Shown piece by piece: positions 62,542-64,000 of a DNA stretch of 64,000 nucleotides. The DNA lies in contig NZ_AP012544.1 in assembly GCF_000829055.1 (NCBI RefSeq), forward strand, positions 2,232,001-2,296,000, in the 5' to 3' direction. Under the pieces are notes generated by a model. That model worked only from the letters and a program-made list of their open reading frames with translations, was not told the DNA's origin and did not search any database. Origin of the DNA: Lacticaseibacillus casei DSM 20011 = JCM 1134 = ATCC 393. GTDB taxonomy: Bacteria > Bacillota > Bacilli > Lactobacillales > Lactobacillaceae. The position numbers and the translations under genes are program-made. Positions within the stretch are counted from its first letter, which is position 1. The number at the start of each line of letters is the position of its first letter.

Positions 62542-63687
62542 ATGTCAGAGTATTCTTTTTTGAAACCATTCACTTTTAAACATCAAGCAATCCAGTTGAA
62601 AAATCGGGTTGTGATCCCGCCGATGACCACACGTTTATCTTTTGAAGATGGCATAGTCACCAGCGATGAAATTCGCTATTACCAAGAGCGTGCTGGCGGC
62701 GTCGGGCTTTTTATTACCGGAACTGCCAATGTTAATCCACTGGGTAAAGGCTTTGAAGGCGAATTAAGCGTTGCGGACGATCGGTTCATTCCCGGTCTCA
62801 GTAAACTGGCGGCTGCCATGAAAACCGGTGGCACCAAGGCGATTCTGCAGATTTTCAGTGCCGGTCGCATGAGCAGCAGCAAGATTTTGCGCGGTGAACA
62901 GCCGGTCAGCGCCCGTGCCGTCGCCGCCCCGCGTCCCGGTTATGAACCCCCGCGCGCACTCACGACTGCCGAGATCGAAGCAACGATTCATGATTTTGGT
63001 CAGGCGGTGCGGCGCGCGATTCTCGCCGGATTTGATGGCGTGGAATTGCATGGTGCCAACACGTATCTGATTCAGCAATTCTTTTCCCCGCACTCTAACC
63101 GGCGAACCGATGAATGGGGCGGCAATCGGGACAAGCGGATGCGCTTCCCGTTGGCTGTTGTTCATGAAGCCGAAAAAGTGATTGCGGCAACCGCTGATCG
63201 GCCATTTTTGCTGGGCTACCGGATTTCACCTGAGGAATTGGAAGAGCCGGGCATTACGTTGGATGATACGCTCGCCCTTATTGACGCCTTGAAAACCACC
63301 AAGATTGATTATCTGCATGTTTCACAATCCGATGTCTGGCGAACTTCGCTGCGGCAACCGAATAACCCGGCAATTGTGAACGAAGTAATTCGGGATCACG
63401 TTGCCGGTGCCTTCCCGATCATCGTGGTCGGCGATGTCAAAACCCCTGCTGATACCGAAAAAGCTGCGCAGGCATTTGACCTTGTCGCTATCGGCCACGA
63501 GCTGATCCGCGAGCCACATTGGGTTCAAAAAGTGTTAACCCACGACGAAAAGGCGATCCGTTACCAGATCGCCCCCGAAGATCTTGATGAGTTAGGGATT
63601 GCCCCGACTTTCCTTGACTTCATCGAAAGTATTTCCGGCGGCGCCAAGGGTGTTCCTTTGACTACCGCACTAGCTGACGACCGTTAA
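62542..63687 (+). CDS. NADH:flavin oxidoreductase, Old Yellow Enzyme family
   Basis: 381 aa from ATG 62542 (AAGGAG upstream; an ATG six codons earlier lacks one). FMN-dependent TIM barrel: RVVIPPMTTRL at the start, FDGVELHGANTYLIQQFFSP and HSNRRTDEWGG (phosphate/active-site region), IVVGDVKTPADTEKA (FMN phosphate). Reduces activated C=C bonds, e.g. in enones or nitro compounds. Probably co-transcribed with the upstream SDR; together they may detoxify reactive carbonyls. Confidence 0.92.
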   Translation: MSEYSFLKPFTFKHQAIQLKNRVVIPPMTTRLSFEDGIVTSDEIRYYQERAGGVGLFITGTANVNPLGKGFEGELSVADDRFIPGLSKLAAAMKTGGTKAILQIFSAGRMSSSKILRGEQPVSARAVAAPRPGYEPPRALTTAEIEATIHDFGQAVRRAILAGFDGVELHGANTYLIQQFFSPHSNRRTDEWGGNRDKRMRFPLAVVHEAEKVIAATADRPFLLGYRISPEELEEPGITLDDTLALIDALKTTKIDYLHVSQSDVWRTSLRQPNNPAIVNEVIRDHVAGAFPIIVVGDVKTPADTEKAAQAFDLVAIGHELIREPHWVQKVLTHDEKAIRYQIAPEDLDELGIAPTFLDFIESISGGAKGVPLTTALADDR

Positions 63688-63698
63688 GCCGTTGCAAT

Positions 63699-64000
63699 TT
63701 AAAATTTAAGTTCATCATGCGAGTCGAGCCGTAATAGCTCGGCTTTTTTCTTGTTGTATTCGTCTTGCGTAATCGCCCCAGTGTCGAGCAGGTCCTTATA
63801 CGCTTTCAGCTTAGCGATCGTTGCCTGCTCATCCGCTTGTTCCTGAGCCGTTTTGGCTGCCTGGGCTGCCGCTTCCTGCTGCTTGCGGTGGTAGTACGAG
63901 TAAAGCGCGACGCCTAAAACAACGATGGCCAAAACAATGTACCAAAATTGAATCAGAATGGCGATGACGACCAGAATGGCAAAAAGGCCTGCGCAACCCA
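63699..64000 (-). CDS. SHOCT-domain membrane protein, partial (5' end beyond window)
   Basis: The frame is open to the window edge, so the start may lie outside. An N-terminal hydrophobic stretch (AILVVIAILIQFWYIVLAIV and onward) gives one or two helices, followed by an Ala/Gln-rich coiled coil (RKQQEAAAQAAKTAQEQ) and a C-terminal SHOCT motif (LKAYKDLLDTGAITQDEYNK, then KKAELL). SHOCT domains are short oligomerisation modules. Role unknown. Confidence 0.75.
   Translation of the reverse strand, partial: GCAGLFAILVVIAILIQFWYIVLAIVVLGVALYSYYHRKQQEAAAQAAKTAQEQADEQATIAKLKAYKDLLDTGAITQDEYNKKKAELLRLDSHDELKF

Overview
The window looks like chromosome from the Lacticaseibacillus casei/paracasei/rhamnosus group. 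This is inferred from recognisable proteins (tandem PepC peptidases, GltX, RadA, PpdK with a CcpN-type regulator, lactate oxidase, short ProB without a PUA domain), strong GGAGG ribosome sites, frequent TTG/GTG starts, cre-like sites and class II bacteriocin genes. No rRNA, tRNA, CRISPR array, plasmid or phage module was seen.

Layout. 1-13.7 kb (mostly minus strand) follows the Firmicute order radA - yacL - gltX - cysS, but yacL and gltX are pushed apart by an accessory block: a YhfC-type membrane protease, a MucBP surface protein with an unusual LPRTH sorting motif, a BcrA-type ABC exporter, an IS30 copy and an Rgg-like regulator. 13.7-23 kb: dUTPase, GNAT, two pepC genes in tandem, a three-gene ABC-2 exporter and a frameshifted kup. 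23-29 kb: ppdK under an apparent cre plus operator promoter, its CcpN-like regulator, a candidate small RNA, gpmA and ltrA. 29-36.8 kb: frameshifted lactate oxidase, CsbD/DUF2187 small proteins, an MFS exporter, and proBA behind a T-box leader. 37-47 kb: IS copies, a CPBP protease with a stop codon, a DUF2075 ATPase, a frameshifted Mbeg1-like lipase, and three tandem XRE-membrane regulators, the last cut by an IS that also removes the start of an aldo/keto reductase. 47-60.5 kb: a ThrE-type exporter, then a quorum-sensing class II bacteriocin locus. 60.5-64 kb: aldo/keto reductase, SDR, an Old Yellow Enzyme homologue and a partial SHOCT protein.

The bacteriocin locus is the most interesting part. 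It has a 48-codon double-glycine peptide (probable pheromone), a 15-bp direct repeat with 21-bp periodicity typical of LytTR regulator boxes, an HPK10-type kinase and a LytTR regulator, a putative two-peptide bacteriocin (53 and 65 aa; the 53-aa gene is very short), a third GG-leader bacteriocin overlapping an immunity-like gene, and a second immunity candidate. Its C39 ABC exporter is split by an IS30 element and its accessory protein has an amber codon, so sensing and immunity look intact while dedicated export looks lost.

Six nearly identical 1261-bp IS30-family copies dominate the accessory parts. Three have exact 13-bp target duplications, one has mismatched flanks, and two lie head to tail with 2 bp between them, resembling the reactive (IS30)2 intermediate. 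At least seven genes carry lesions; three of these would be repaired by one extra base in an A run, so decay and sequencing artefact both need considering.
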